64,000 nucleotides of DNA from Streptomyces roseofulvus (GTDB lineage Bacteria; Actinomycetota; Actinomycetes; Streptomycetales; Streptomycetaceae), in contig NZ_BAAAWE010000001.1 of the NCBI RefSeq assembly GCF_039534915.1, forward strand, positions 806,001-870,000, written 5' to 3'. The translations under genes were made by a program, and so were the position numbers. Numbering within the stretch: the first letter of the stretch is position 1; each line of letters opens with the position of its first letter. Under the pieces are notes generated by a model. It searched no databases and had not been told where the DNA came from. It was given only the letters and a program-made list of their open reading frames with translations. This document shows positions 1-7,237 of this stretch, in pieces.

Positions 1-1463
1 AAGGCGGCGGCACGGAGTTCGGCGCCGGGGTCGACGGCGTCGAGGTGCGCGGTGACGGTGGCCGGGTCGAGGTCGGTGACGGTGGTGCCGGGCCGGATCT
101 CGGGCAGCCGGTGGACGAGGTCGCGGTCGTAGGTGTAGCCGCCGTTGACGACGCCGAGTCCGGCGGCGGAGGCGATCGGCGCGACCTGGCGGAACTCCTC
201 GACGCTGCGGGTGACGAGGAGCGTGGGGTGGGTCCGGGCGAACTCCTCCAGGGTGACGTTGCCGTCGGTGGTCTCGAACGGCAGCCAGGGCAGCACGATG
301 CGCAGCAGCTCGTCGTCGTAGCGGGCGAGCGCCTTGACGGCCAGGTGGTGGGTGTCGATGAAGCGGTGGAGGAGGGCGGGGTCGCTGGCGGCCAGACCGG
401 TGAGCCAGTCGCGGATCCGGTCGCCGAGGGCGTCCCGTACGGCGGACAGCGTGCCGTCCTCGTACAGCGACTCGCGGGAGGCGGTCGGCCGCAGGCTGGT
501 GGTGTCGACGACGCAGCGGACGAAGAACGCCCACTCGGGGAGCAGTTCGGGCGCCTGGTCGGTGAGCAGCATGCCCTTGAGGTGGACGCGGTGGCCGGCG
601 CGCTGGGCCGGGCTCACGGCGGTCGGCAGGACGTAGGCGACGCCGCGCAGTCCGGCGGCCGGCAGGTCCAGCTCGATGGTGTCGAGCGGGGTGAAGTCGA
701 AGAGGTCGCGGCAGTACGCGGTGTACGCCTCGCGCTTGGCCAGCGGGGAGCGGTGGGTCTTCTCCCACGGCGGCGCCTCGTTGACGCGGTGGGTCTCGCC
801 GCGCGGGTCGACGACGGTGACCTCGTGGCGGAGGAGTCCGCCGTAGTGCCGGGCGAGGGTGACGACCTGGTGGGGGCTGGTCCACTCGGCGGTGTCGGCG
901 CGGGGGACGAGCTTCACGGTGGTGCCGGGCTCGGGGAGGGTCGCGGCGGGCAGGGTGCGGATGGTGTAGCGGCCGTCGGAGTGGCCGCGCCATTCGACGG
1001 TGGGCGCGGCCGGGTCGGCGGCGGACCGGCTCAGGACGGTGATCTCGTCGGCGACGACGAAGCAGGCGAGCAGTCCGATGCCGAACTGGCCGATGAAGTC
1101 GCCGCGTTCGGCGGCGATCCCGGCGCCGTCCAGGGCGCCCTCGGCGGTCCGCTTGGAGCTGCGCCCGATGGTGGCGAGGAACCGGTGCACGTCGGCCTCG
1201 GTGAGGCCGACGCCGGTGTCGGTGACGGTCAGCGTCTCGCCGGTGCGCACGGTGATGGCGCCGGGCGCGCCGGGGGTGAGGGCCTGGCGGGCGGTGATGG
1301 CGTCGACGGCGTTCTGCAGCAGTTCGCGCAGGTAGACGCGGGGGCTGGAGTAAAGGTGGTGGGAGAGCAGGTCGACGAGGCCGCGCAGGTCCACCTGGAA
1401 GGTGTGGGCGGTCTCGCCGGCCGGGGAGCTCGGCGGGTTGGGGGAGGTCTCGGAGTGGGACAC
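1..1463 (-). CDS. HSP90-family molecular chaperone, C-terminal part beyond window
   Basis: ATP-dependent chaperone of the HSP90/HtpG family. About 487 codons are visible and the 3' end lies outside the window. The N-terminal GHKL ATPase domain is clear: the ELLQNAVDAI helix carries the magnesium/nucleotide Asn and Asp, followed by DTGVGLT and then GQFGIGLL, the ATP-lid glycine motif. The middle domain follows, with a conserved SRESLYEDG stretch near residue 340. The GTG at 1463 was chosen because it is preceded by AAGGA at good spacing and starts a Ser/Pro-rich leader just before the conserved HTFQVDL segment. Actinobacterial members are often shorter and more divergent than E. coli HtpG. The family call is secure; client proteins cannot be inferred. 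Confidence 0.9.
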   Translation of the reverse strand, partial: MSHSETSPNPPSSPAGETAHTFQVDLRGLVDLLSHHLYSSPRVYLRELLQNAVDAITARQALTPGAPGAITVRTGETLTVTDTGVGLTEADVHRFLATIGRSSKRTAEGALDGAGIAAERGDFIGQFGIGLLACFVVADEITVLSRSAADPAAPTVEWRGHSDGRYTIRTLPAATLPEPGTTVKLVPRADTAEWTSPHQVVTLARHYGGLLRHEVTVVDPRGETHRVNEAPPWEKTHRSPLAKREAYTAYCRDLFDFTPLDTIELDLPAAGLRGVAYVLPTAVSPAQRAGHRVHLKGMLLTDQAPELLPEWAFFVRCVVDTTSLRPTASRESLYEDGTLSAVRDALGDRIRDWLTGLAASDPALLHRFIDTHHLAVKALARYDDELLRIVLPWLPFETTDGNVTLEEFARTHPTLLVTRSVEEFRQVAPIASAAGLGVVNGGYTYDRDLVHRLPEIRPGTTVTDLDPATVTAHLDAVDPGAELRAAA

Positions 1464-1833
1464 CTGGCGCGGTCCTTCGGTGCGCGCCCGCGCGGTGTGG
1501 GGCGCGGGCGGGATGCGATGGGGTGGGACGAGGTACGGGGTACGAGGGGTGGTGGGGGTGCGGCCCGGGGGCGGTGCGGAGGGGCGGTACGGGTGAGGAC
1601 GGGGTGGGGCGGCGGTCCGCGGCGGTTCCGGGCCCGGAGGGGCGTACCGCTGTGGCGGTCCGCCGTCCCGGTGCCGCGGCCCAGGCCCGGAGCCCGCCGT
1701 CCGCGTGGCCCGGGGCTGGGCCGGCGGCGGCCCGTGCAGGGGCCGACTGCGGGCGGCGCGGCCGGAGCCGTACCGGGCCCGGGCCGTCCGGGGCCGTCGC
1801 CCGCCCTTCCGATCCGCCTGTCCGCTCCGCCGC
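1464..1833. other. Intergenic region, 370 bp, no gene seen
   Basis: This G-rich stretch separates the HSP90 gene from the next leftward gene. Several frames are open only because of extreme GC content. I see no ribosome binding site linked to a plausible protein, no tRNA and no convincing hairpin terminator. It should hold the HSP90 promoter, but no clear hexamers stand out. Confidence 0.5.
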
Positions 1834-2811
1834 TCAGCGTCCGGCGTAGGAGCGGTACTCCTTGTACGCCTTGGCCGGGTCGGAGCCGTCGAGGTAGTAC
1901 CAGGGGAACTCGGTGACGCGTCCCTCCGTGGCGCGGAAGCACGCCCGCGCCGAGGCGACGTCGCCGGCCAGCGCGAACGCCATGGCGAAGGTGTTCTGGA
2001 CCTGGAGCCAGCCGCGCCCGCGGACGCAGTCCGGGTGGCGGATGGAGTGGTCGGCGGCCTCGCCGAGGGAAGCGATCACCTCGGGCCGGCTGATGTACCG
2101 GGCGTCGGGACCGGAGTCGAGGGCGAGCCAGTGTTCCAGGTGCGCGACGGCGACGAGCTGGCCGAGGAGCGTCCCGCCGGGCGCGCCGAAGGCCGACGCG
2201 CGGGCGAAGGCGTGCATCTCCTCGTGGGAGCCGCTCCACTTCTCGCAGACCTGCTGCAACTGCTGCTGGTGCGCGCCCAGGTGGTGCGGGTCGCGGCGGA
2301 GGGACGCCTCGAAGCGGCGCCGCGCGATCTCGGGCCCGACCTGGAGTCCGCGCCCGGTGATCTGGAGGCCGTACCAGGGCGAGGTCCAGCCCGGCTCGCG
2401 CTCGGCGACCTCGTACAGCCAGGTCTCCGCCGTGGCCAGCCGCTCGTGGAAGGTCTGGAACTGCTCCCGGGAGACGTCCTTGGCCCGGGCGCCCGTCCGG
2501 GCCTCCCAGCCCCAGCTGATGTGCCGGATGGCGGCGACGAGGCGCGGCAGCGAAGCGTCGGGCTCGGCGGCCATGACGTCGGCGATCCACCGCTCCACGC
2601 CGGCGACGTCCCCGACGGCCCACAGGAGGCCGGTGCGGTCCTCGCTCTCGGGCCGCGCGTCGAGGACGTCCCGTACGGTCGCCCAGTCCGCGGCCTCGGC
2701 GGCCGCGCGGACGCGCGGCACGTCCGGGTCGCCCGCGTCCTCGTCGACGCGTGCGACGGGCCGGCCCGTCCAACGTCCCAGCGTGATGCCCACGTCACGG
2801 AGCAACGCCAT
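1834..2811 (-). CDS. Conserved hypothetical protein with TPR-like helical repeats (possibly DUF4034-type)
   Basis: Predicted soluble cytoplasmic protein of 325 residues with no signal peptide or membrane segment. The sequence is rich in paired helices typical of TPR-like scaffolds (for example the blocks around LLWAVGDVAGVERW, ARRRFEASLRRDPHHLGAH and FAMAFALAGDVASARACF). Conserved Trp/His positions (ISWGWEARTG, WSGSHEEMHAFARA) resemble Streptomyces proteins that I associate tentatively with DUF4034. No catalytic motif is visible. The ATG at 2811 is preceded by a GGGGTGGGGA ribosome binding site. It is transcribed divergently from the glycosyltransferase, with 178 bp between the starts. Function unknown. 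Confidence 0.75.
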   Translation of the reverse strand: MALLRDVGITLGRWTGRPVARVDEDAGDPDVPRVRAAAEAADWATVRDVLDARPESEDRTGLLWAVGDVAGVERWIADVMAAEPDASLPRLVAAIRHISWGWEARTGARAKDVSREQFQTFHERLATAETWLYEVAEREPGWTSPWYGLQITGRGLQVGPEIARRRFEASLRRDPHHLGAHQQQLQQVCEKWSGSHEEMHAFARASAFGAPGGTLLGQLVAVAHLEHWLALDSGPDARYISRPEVIASLGEAADHSIRHPDCVRGRGWLQVQNTFAMAFALAGDVASARACFRATEGRVTEFPWYYLDGSDPAKAYKEYRSYAGR

Positions 2812-2989
2812 GTCCCCACCCCTTGTTGTGTTCACACGAGGTGGCTGATGATCGTCCCACCCCGTGGGTGTAGTGACTATCACGCGCGACCGACAATCGC
2901 ACACCCGTATTGCCGCGCAGGTCAGATCGGTCGGCCCGCGGGTGGGGACGGATCCGGCGGCACCGTGTGGAGAAGCGGGAGAGTGTGAC

Positions 2990-4210
2990 ATGCGTGTGGT
3001 GTTGTCCACGTACGGGGCGCGCGGGAGCGTGGAACCGATGGCGGGGCTCGCGGTGCGGTTGCGGGAACGGGGCGCGGAGGTCCGGGTGTGCGCGCCGCCC
3101 GACGAGGAGTTCACGGAGCTGCTGGCCACGGCCGGTGGGGGGTCGGTGCCCGTCGGGGCACCGGTGCGTCCGCTGGTGACGACGGTGCGGCCGGGCTCCG
3201 CGGAGGGTCTCGCGCAGCGGGCGGCCGATCTGATGGCCGCGCAGTTCGGCGCGGTCGCCGAGGCGGCCGAGGGGTGCGACGTGCTGGTGGCGACGGGCCC
3301 GCTGCCGGTCACCACGGGCGCGCGGTCGGTGGCGGAACTCCTCGGCGTGCGCTACGTGTACGCCACGCAGACGCCGGTCGTCCTGCCGGCCCCGCACCAG
3401 CCGCCGCCGGGGCGGCGCGGCCGGCCCCTGCCGCCGGAGGTGAGGGACAACGGCGAGCTGTGGGACCTCGACGCCCGACTCGCTGACGACATGTTCGGCG
3501 GGGCGCTGACCGGGCTGCGCGCCGCGGTCGGCCTGCCGCCGGTGTCGGGCGTCCGTGACTACGCCTTCACCGACCGCCCCTGGCTGGCGGCGGACCCGGT
3601 GCTGAGCCCCTGGCCGCCGACCGCCCTCGACGTCGTGACGACCGGTGCGTGGCTGCGCCCCGACGGCGGCCGGCTGCCCGCCGAGGTGACGGCCTTCCTG
3701 GAGGCCGGCGCCCCGCCGGTGTACGTGGGCTTCGGCAGCACTCCCCTCGGTACGCGGGCCCCCGGCATGGCCCGGGCGGCCGTCGAGGCGGTCCGGGAAC
3801 GGGGCCACCGCGTGATCCTCGCGCGCGGCTGGGCCGGGCTCGACGCGCCGGACGCGGGCGACGACTGCCTGACGCTCGGCGAGGTCGACCACCGGGCGCT
3901 GTTCGCCCGGGTGGCCGCGGTGGTCCACCACGGGAGCGCCGGCACCACGACCACGGCGGCCCGGGCCGGCGTCCCCCAGGTGATCGTCCCGCAGAGCGGC
4001 GACCAGCCGTACTGGGCCGCCAGGGCGTCCTCCCTGGGCATCGCCGTGACCCACGACGCTCCCACCCCCACCTCCGGCACCCTGGCGGAGGCGCTGGCGG
4101 AGGCACTGCGCCCCGACGTCCGGGCACGCGCGCGGGCCGTACGCGGCACGATCCGCGACGACGGCGCGGCGGTGGCGGCGCGGCTGCTGTACGAGACCGT
4201 CGGCGGCTAG
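2990..4210 (+). CDS. Macrolide/vancomycin-type glycosyltransferase (GT1, MGT-like)
   Basis: Predicted nucleotide-sugar-dependent glycosyltransferase of 406 residues with a GT-B fold. The N-terminal Rossmann half begins with VLSTYGARGSVEPMAGLA, as in antibiotic glycosyltransferases. The C-terminal donor-binding half has VYVGFGSTPLG, then the family signature HHGSAGTTTTAARAGVPQ and the donor-contacting PQSGDQPYWAAR. These motifs match GtfB/EryCIII/MGT relatives that modify small lipophilic acceptors. There are no biosynthetic genes nearby, so self-resistance or xenobiotic glycosylation is as likely as a pathway role. The ATG at 2990 follows GGGAGAG. Its TAG stop lies exactly at the TA insertion site of an IS630 element. 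Removing the mobile DNA restores the same stop, so the gene is probably not truncated. Confidence 0.88.
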   Translation: MRVVLSTYGARGSVEPMAGLAVRLRERGAEVRVCAPPDEEFTELLATAGGGSVPVGAPVRPLVTTVRPGSAEGLAQRAADLMAAQFGAVAEAAEGCDVLVATGPLPVTTGARSVAELLGVRYVYATQTPVVLPAPHQPPPGRRGRPLPPEVRDNGELWDLDARLADDMFGGALTGLRAAVGLPPVSGVRDYAFTDRPWLAADPVLSPWPPTALDVVTTGAWLRPDGGRLPAEVTAFLEAGAPPVYVGFGSTPLGTRAPGMARAAVEAVRERGHRVILARGWAGLDAPDAGDDCLTLGEVDHRALFARVAAVVHHGSAGTTTTAARAGVPQVIVPQSGDQPYWAARASSLGIAVTHDAPTPTSGTLAEALAEALRPDVRARARAVRGTIRDDGAAVAARLLYETVGG

Positions 4211-4233
4211 TGACCTGAGTCGGAGATTCGTCG
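4210..4233 (+). repeat. Left terminal inverted repeat of the IS630 element
   Basis: 24-bp left end, beginning GTGACCTGAG and ending ATTCGTCG. It matches the right end at 22 of 24 positions, with mismatches at repeat positions 5 and 13. Confidence 0.93.
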
Positions 4234-4243
4234 TTGGTTGGGC

Positions 4244-5335
4244 ATGAGTCGTCCTGGTCCGAAGATTCCGCCGTTGTCGGTCACTGACGCCCAGAGGGCG
4301 GTGCTGGAAGGCTGGTTGCGTCGCCGGACGACGGCCCAGGCTCTGGCCCAGAGGTCGCGGATCGTGCTGGAGTGCGCCGAAGGCCACTCGATCATGGAGG
4401 TGTCCCGCCGGCTGCGGGTCACTCCGGACACGGTCCGCACCTGGCGGCGCCGGTTCATCGAACGCGGCTTGGACGGTTTGTGCGACGACCCGAGGCCCGG
4501 CGTCCCGCGGAAGATCACCGATGCCGACGTCGAGCGGGTGATCGTCAAGACGCTCGAGGAGACCCCGAAGAACGCGACCCACTGGTCGACGAGGTCGATG
4601 GCCGCGGCGACAGGCATGTCGCAGTCGACGGTCTCGCGGATCTGGCGGGCGTTCGCGCTGGCGCCGCACCGGTCGCAGACGTTCAAGCTGTCGACCGATC
4701 CGTTGTTCATCGACAAGGTCCGCGACGTCGTCGGTCTGTATCTCGATCCGCCGGAGAAGGCTCTGGTGCTCTGCGTGGACGAGAAGTCGCAGATCCAGGC
4801 CCTGGACCGGTCCCAGCCGGTGCTGCCGATGGTGCCTGGTGTTCCTGAACGCCGCAGCCACGACTATGTCCGGGCCGGCACCACGACCCTGTTCGCCGCG
4901 CTCGAAGTAGCCACCGGCAAGGTCATCGGCTCCCTCCACCGGCGCCACCGGGCAGCGGAGTTCAAGAAGTTCCTGACCAAGCTGGACAAGGAAGTCCCGG
5001 CTGATCTGCAGGTTCACCTGATCCTGGACAACTACGCGACGCACAAGACACCCGACATCAAGAAGTGGCTGCTGGCCCATCCGCGGTTCCACCTGCATTT
5101 CACGCCGACCAGCGCGTCCTGGCTGAACCTGGTCGAGCGGTGGTTCGCCGAACTCACGCAGAAGAAGCTCAAGCGCGGCGTCCACCGCTCCGTCCAGGTC
5201 CTCGAACGCGACATCCGGGCCTGGCTCGCCGACTGGAACGAGCACCCCAGGCCCTTCGTCTGGACGAAAACCGCAGACGAGATACTCGACAAGGTCGCCG
5301 CCTACTGCCGACGAATCTCTGACTCAGATCACTAG
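4244..5335 (+). CDS. IS630-family transposase
   Basis: DDE transposase of 363 residues that catalyses cut-and-paste movement of the surrounding element. The N-terminus has a helix-turn-helix of the winged IS630 type (SIMEVSRRLRVTPDTVRTWRRR) and a second HTH region (TGMSQSTVSRIWRAF). The catalytic triad is visible as the Asp of CVDEKSQIQALDR, the Asp of LILDNYATHK and the Glu of NLVERWF. The frame is uninterrupted and of family-typical length. The ATG at 4244 is preferred to an in-frame TTG six bases upstream. The stop codon TAG straddles the right boundary, using the duplicated TA, so termination depends on the flanking base. Confidence 0.95.
   Translation: MSRPGPKIPPLSVTDAQRAVLEGWLRRRTTAQALAQRSRIVLECAEGHSIMEVSRRLRVTPDTVRTWRRRFIERGLDGLCDDPRPGVPRKITDADVERVIVKTLEETPKNATHWSTRSMAAATGMSQSTVSRIWRAFALAPHRSQTFKLSTDPLFIDKVRDVVGLYLDPPEKALVLCVDEKSQIQALDRSQPVLPMVPGVPERRSHDYVRAGTTTLFAALEVATGKVIGSLHRRHRAAEFKKFLTKLDKEVPADLQVHLILDNYATHKTPDIKKWLLAHPRFHLHFTPTSASWLNLVERWFAELTQKKLKRGVHRSVQVLERDIRAWLADWNEHPRPFVWTKTADEILDKVAAYCRRISDSDH
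5309..5332 (-). repeat. Right terminal inverted repeat of the IS630 element
   Basis: 24-bp right end, reverse complement of the left end except at two positions. It lies inside the 3' end of the transposase gene and encodes its last residues (RRISDSDH). Confidence 0.93.
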
Positions 5336-5494
5336 GTCGTTTCTTTCGGATCAGGCCGGATCAGGGAGCGGCGTCTGGTGCGTGCGCTCGCAAGGCGGAG
5401 GAGGGAGCCAACGCGGAGCGTTGGCGACCGACGACAACGCCGCGAGCGTGCGTGCCAGGCGTCGCGAGCCCGGCATGATCCGAAAGAGACGGCC
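5335..5494. mobile_element. 160-bp palindromic MITE-like element flanked by TA
   Basis: Non-coding unit with 19-bp terminal inverted repeats agreeing at 17 of 19 positions. The left end is at 5335-5353 and the right end at 5476-5494; both inner ends read CTTTCGGATCA. TA is present at 5333-5334 and 5495-5496. The whole element is a long imperfect hairpin: the two 80-bp arms align throughout, meeting at the stem CCAACGC (5408-5414), loop GGA, and GCGTTGG (5418-5424). No transposase is encoded. This is the architecture of a miniature inverted-repeat element mobilised by a TA-targeting transposase. The TIR differs from that of the adjacent IS630, so a different element is the likely helper. Confidence 0.8.
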
Positions 5495-5689
5495 TAGGCC
5501 ACCGCCGGCACCGGCGCGTTCCGCCTCGTCGCCGCGCGGCACCCGTCTCGGTGACGGCGGGGGCTCCCACGCGACCCGGAGGGACGTGCGCGAGCACGTC
5601 GGCGACGAGTCGGCACACAGGCCCGCCCGCCCGGCTCTGTCCGTTCGGCGGGAAGGTGCCGCGGGGCACGACGCGTGTCCGTCCCCGCC

Positions 5690-6211
5690 TCACGCGTCGA
5701 CCGCGTCCCCGCAGACGGCGAGCAGGTGGGCGAAGGCCGCGTCGACGGAGTCGTCGGCGAACTCCCGCACGACGGCGCCGTCCACGGGGGACGTGATGAC
5801 GTAGCTCCACGCCGGGAAGGAGAGTCCGCCCCAGGCCTCCCGGGTGTGCCGCCGCGTCAGCACCCGTCCGCAGCGCTCGCAGCCGATCCACGGCACGAGG
5901 ACGTCGCCCGTTCCCCCGGCGGGGGGCTCGTCCACCGGCTCGATCAGCCGCACCCGGGACCGTTCCTCGTCGCCCCGGCACCGCCGGATCCGCGGCGCGA
6001 GGAACTCCCGCTCGCCCCATCCCTCGGCGAGCACCGCGATCCGCGCCCTCGTGGTCTCGCTGATCGGCACCCGGTGGTCGGAGAGCCCGGAGACGAGCAG
6101 GCCGAGCCCCGCCTCCTGCTCGCCGACAGCCCAGCACTCCGCGGCTTCCCTCGCCTCGGCCTCCGGCAGCAGGGCGACGAGACGGTTCCAGACATCGACG
6201 TCCTCGGTCAT
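5690..6211 (-). CDS. Hypothetical protein with a CxxC zinc-knuckle-like motif
   Basis: Soluble protein of 173 residues with no signal peptide. A GCERCG motif (around residue 107) could be half of a metal site, but no second Cys pair is present. Before it come an acidic, helical N-terminal half and an Arg-rich segment (RIRRCRGDEERSRVRL). The C-terminus (AWSYVITSPVDGAVVREFADDSVDAAFAHLL) looks like a small alpha/beta unit. I do not recognise the family. The ATG at 6211 lies seven bases after a TAGGGT -10-like hexamer (6219-6224), suggesting a leaderless mRNA. The gene is divergent from the kinase that starts at 6269. Function unknown. Confidence 0.7.
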   Translation of the reverse strand: MTEDVDVWNRLVALLPEAEAREAAECWAVGEQEAGLGLLVSGLSDHRVPISETTRARIAVLAEGWGEREFLAPRIRRCRGDEERSRVRLIEPVDEPPAGGTGDVLVPWIGCERCGRVLTRRHTREAWGGLSFPAWSYVITSPVDGAVVREFADDSVDAAFAHLLAVCGDAVDA

Positions 6212-6218
6212 CCTCCCG

Positions 6219-6261
6219 ACCCTACCGACCGCCTCCGTGCCACCGGCGGACACCGTAGGTT
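6219..6261. promoter_or_regulatory. Divergent -10 elements for two probably leaderless genes
   Basis: TAGGGT (6219-6224, read leftward) lies 7 nt before the ATG at 6211. TAGGTT (6256-6261, read rightward) lies 7 nt before the ATG at 6269. Both fit TAnnnT. With the usual 6-7 nt distance to the start of transcription, both mRNAs would begin at the start codon. Neither gene has a well-spaced Shine-Dalgarno sequence. Confidence 0.5.
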
Positions 6262-6268
6262 GCCCCGT

Positions 6269-7204
6269 ATGACGGACACGCGCACCCCCCATGCCGGGAC
6301 CGAGATCACCACCGAGCTGATCCGGGAGCTGCTGCGGGAGCAGCATCCCGATCTGGCCGACCTTCCGCTGCGGCTGGGGGCGCGCGGCTGGGACAACCAA
6401 CTGTGGCGGCTGGGCGAGGACTTGGCGGTACGGCTGCCGTGGGCGACGGACTCGGCGGACGAGCTGCTGCGCAAGGAGTACGCCTGGGTGCCGGGGCTCG
6501 CCGCGGGGCTCCCGTTGCCCGTCCCGGTCCCGCAACGCCTCGGGGAGCCTTCGGAGTCGTTCCCGCGTCCGTGGCTCGTCACCACGTGGGTGCCGGGCAG
6601 CCCGGCCGACCTCTCCCCCGCCACCCGCGCGGAGGACTCCGCCGACGGGCTCGCGGCCTTCCTGACGGCGCTGCACCGGCCCGCGCCGGAGGGCGCCCCG
6701 GTCGGCGGCGGTCGCGGCGGTCCGCTCGCCGCCCAGACGGCGCCCTTCCTCGAAGGGCTGGCCGCGGCGACCGGGATGGGCCTGGTCCCCGATCCGGACG
6801 CGGCCCGGGCGCTGTGGGAGGACGCCGTCGCGGCGCCGCCGTGGGCGGGTCCCCCGGTGTGGCTGCACGGCGACCTGCATCCGGCCAACGTCCTGACCGA
6901 GGAGGGCGGTTTCTGCGGCGTGATCGACTTCGGGGAGCTGTGCGCGGGCGATCCGGCCTGCGATCTGGCCGCCCCCTGGGGCCTGCTCCCCGACGGCGCC
7001 GCCGACCGCTTCCACCGCGCGTACGGCCCGACGGCGGACCCGGCGACCCTCCGCCGCGCCCGCGGCTGGGCACTGTGGCGCGCCATGGGCGGCCTCCTCA
7101 TCGGCGAGGCCGGCCGCCGGGGCCGCCCCGGCGGCAAACCCTCCTGGGGCCCGCCCGCCGCCCGGGCGCTCCACCGCCTCCTCGCCTCCGCCGACGCCGC
7201 CTAG
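6269..7204 (+). CDS. Aminoglycoside phosphotransferase (APH)-family kinase
   Basis: Protein-kinase-like small-molecule phosphotransferase of 311 residues. The N-lobe has LGARGWDNQLWRLGEDLAVRLPW, including the beta-strand Arg/Lys region. The C-lobe has the Brenner motif HGDLHPANVL (catalytic Asp and metal-binding Asn) and the metal-binding IDFGELCAGDPACDLA. APH-fold proteins phosphorylate aminoglycosides, macrolides, homoserine, choline or fructosamine, and the sequence alone does not identify the substrate. Similar Streptomyces paralogues are numerous and rarely confer resistance. The start is probably leaderless, with TAGGTT ending 7 nt before the ATG. It is convergent with the esterase gene. 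Confidence 0.87.
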   Translation: MTDTRTPHAGTEITTELIRELLREQHPDLADLPLRLGARGWDNQLWRLGEDLAVRLPWATDSADELLRKEYAWVPGLAAGLPLPVPVPQRLGEPSESFPRPWLVTTWVPGSPADLSPATRAEDSADGLAAFLTALHRPAPEGAPVGGGRGGPLAAQTAPFLEGLAAATGMGLVPDPDAARALWEDAVAAPPWAGPPVWLHGDLHPANVLTEEGGFCGVIDFGELCAGDPACDLAAPWGLLPDGAADRFHRAYGPTADPATLRRARGWALWRAMGGLLIGEAGRRGRPGGKPSWGPPAARALHRLLASADAA

Positions 7205-7237
7205 CGCGATACGGCGCCGGCGCGTGGCCCGGCCGTG

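Larger units (their letters stand above)
4210..5332 (+). mobile_element. IS630-family insertion sequence, 1123 bp, with TA target duplications
   Basis: The element is bounded by 24-bp terminal inverted repeats at 4210-4233 and 5309-5332 that agree at 22 of 24 positions (outer ends GTGACCTGAG and GTGATCTGAG). It is flanked by TA at 4208-4209 and 5333-5334, the target duplication of the IS630/Tc1 group. It carries one full-length transposase gene and looks intact. The left TA forms part of the glycosyltransferase stop codon, and the right TA plus the next G gives the transposase stop. Immediately to the right begins a second, unrelated inverted-repeat element. Confidence 0.93.

Noticed and set aside
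3559..4149. Leftward frames opposite the glycosyltransferase.
   Set aside because: They are Arg/Pro/Ala-rich shadows; the rightward frame has conserved GT1 motifs.
5335..5494. Possible small structured RNA gene in the palindromic element.
   Set aside because: TA flanks and terminal inverted repeats explain it better as a MITE-like element.
5690..7174. A long leftward frame covering the APH-type kinase region.
   Set aside because: Only its 3' part (5690-6211) has a credible start and composition. The rest is antisense to the well-supported kinase.
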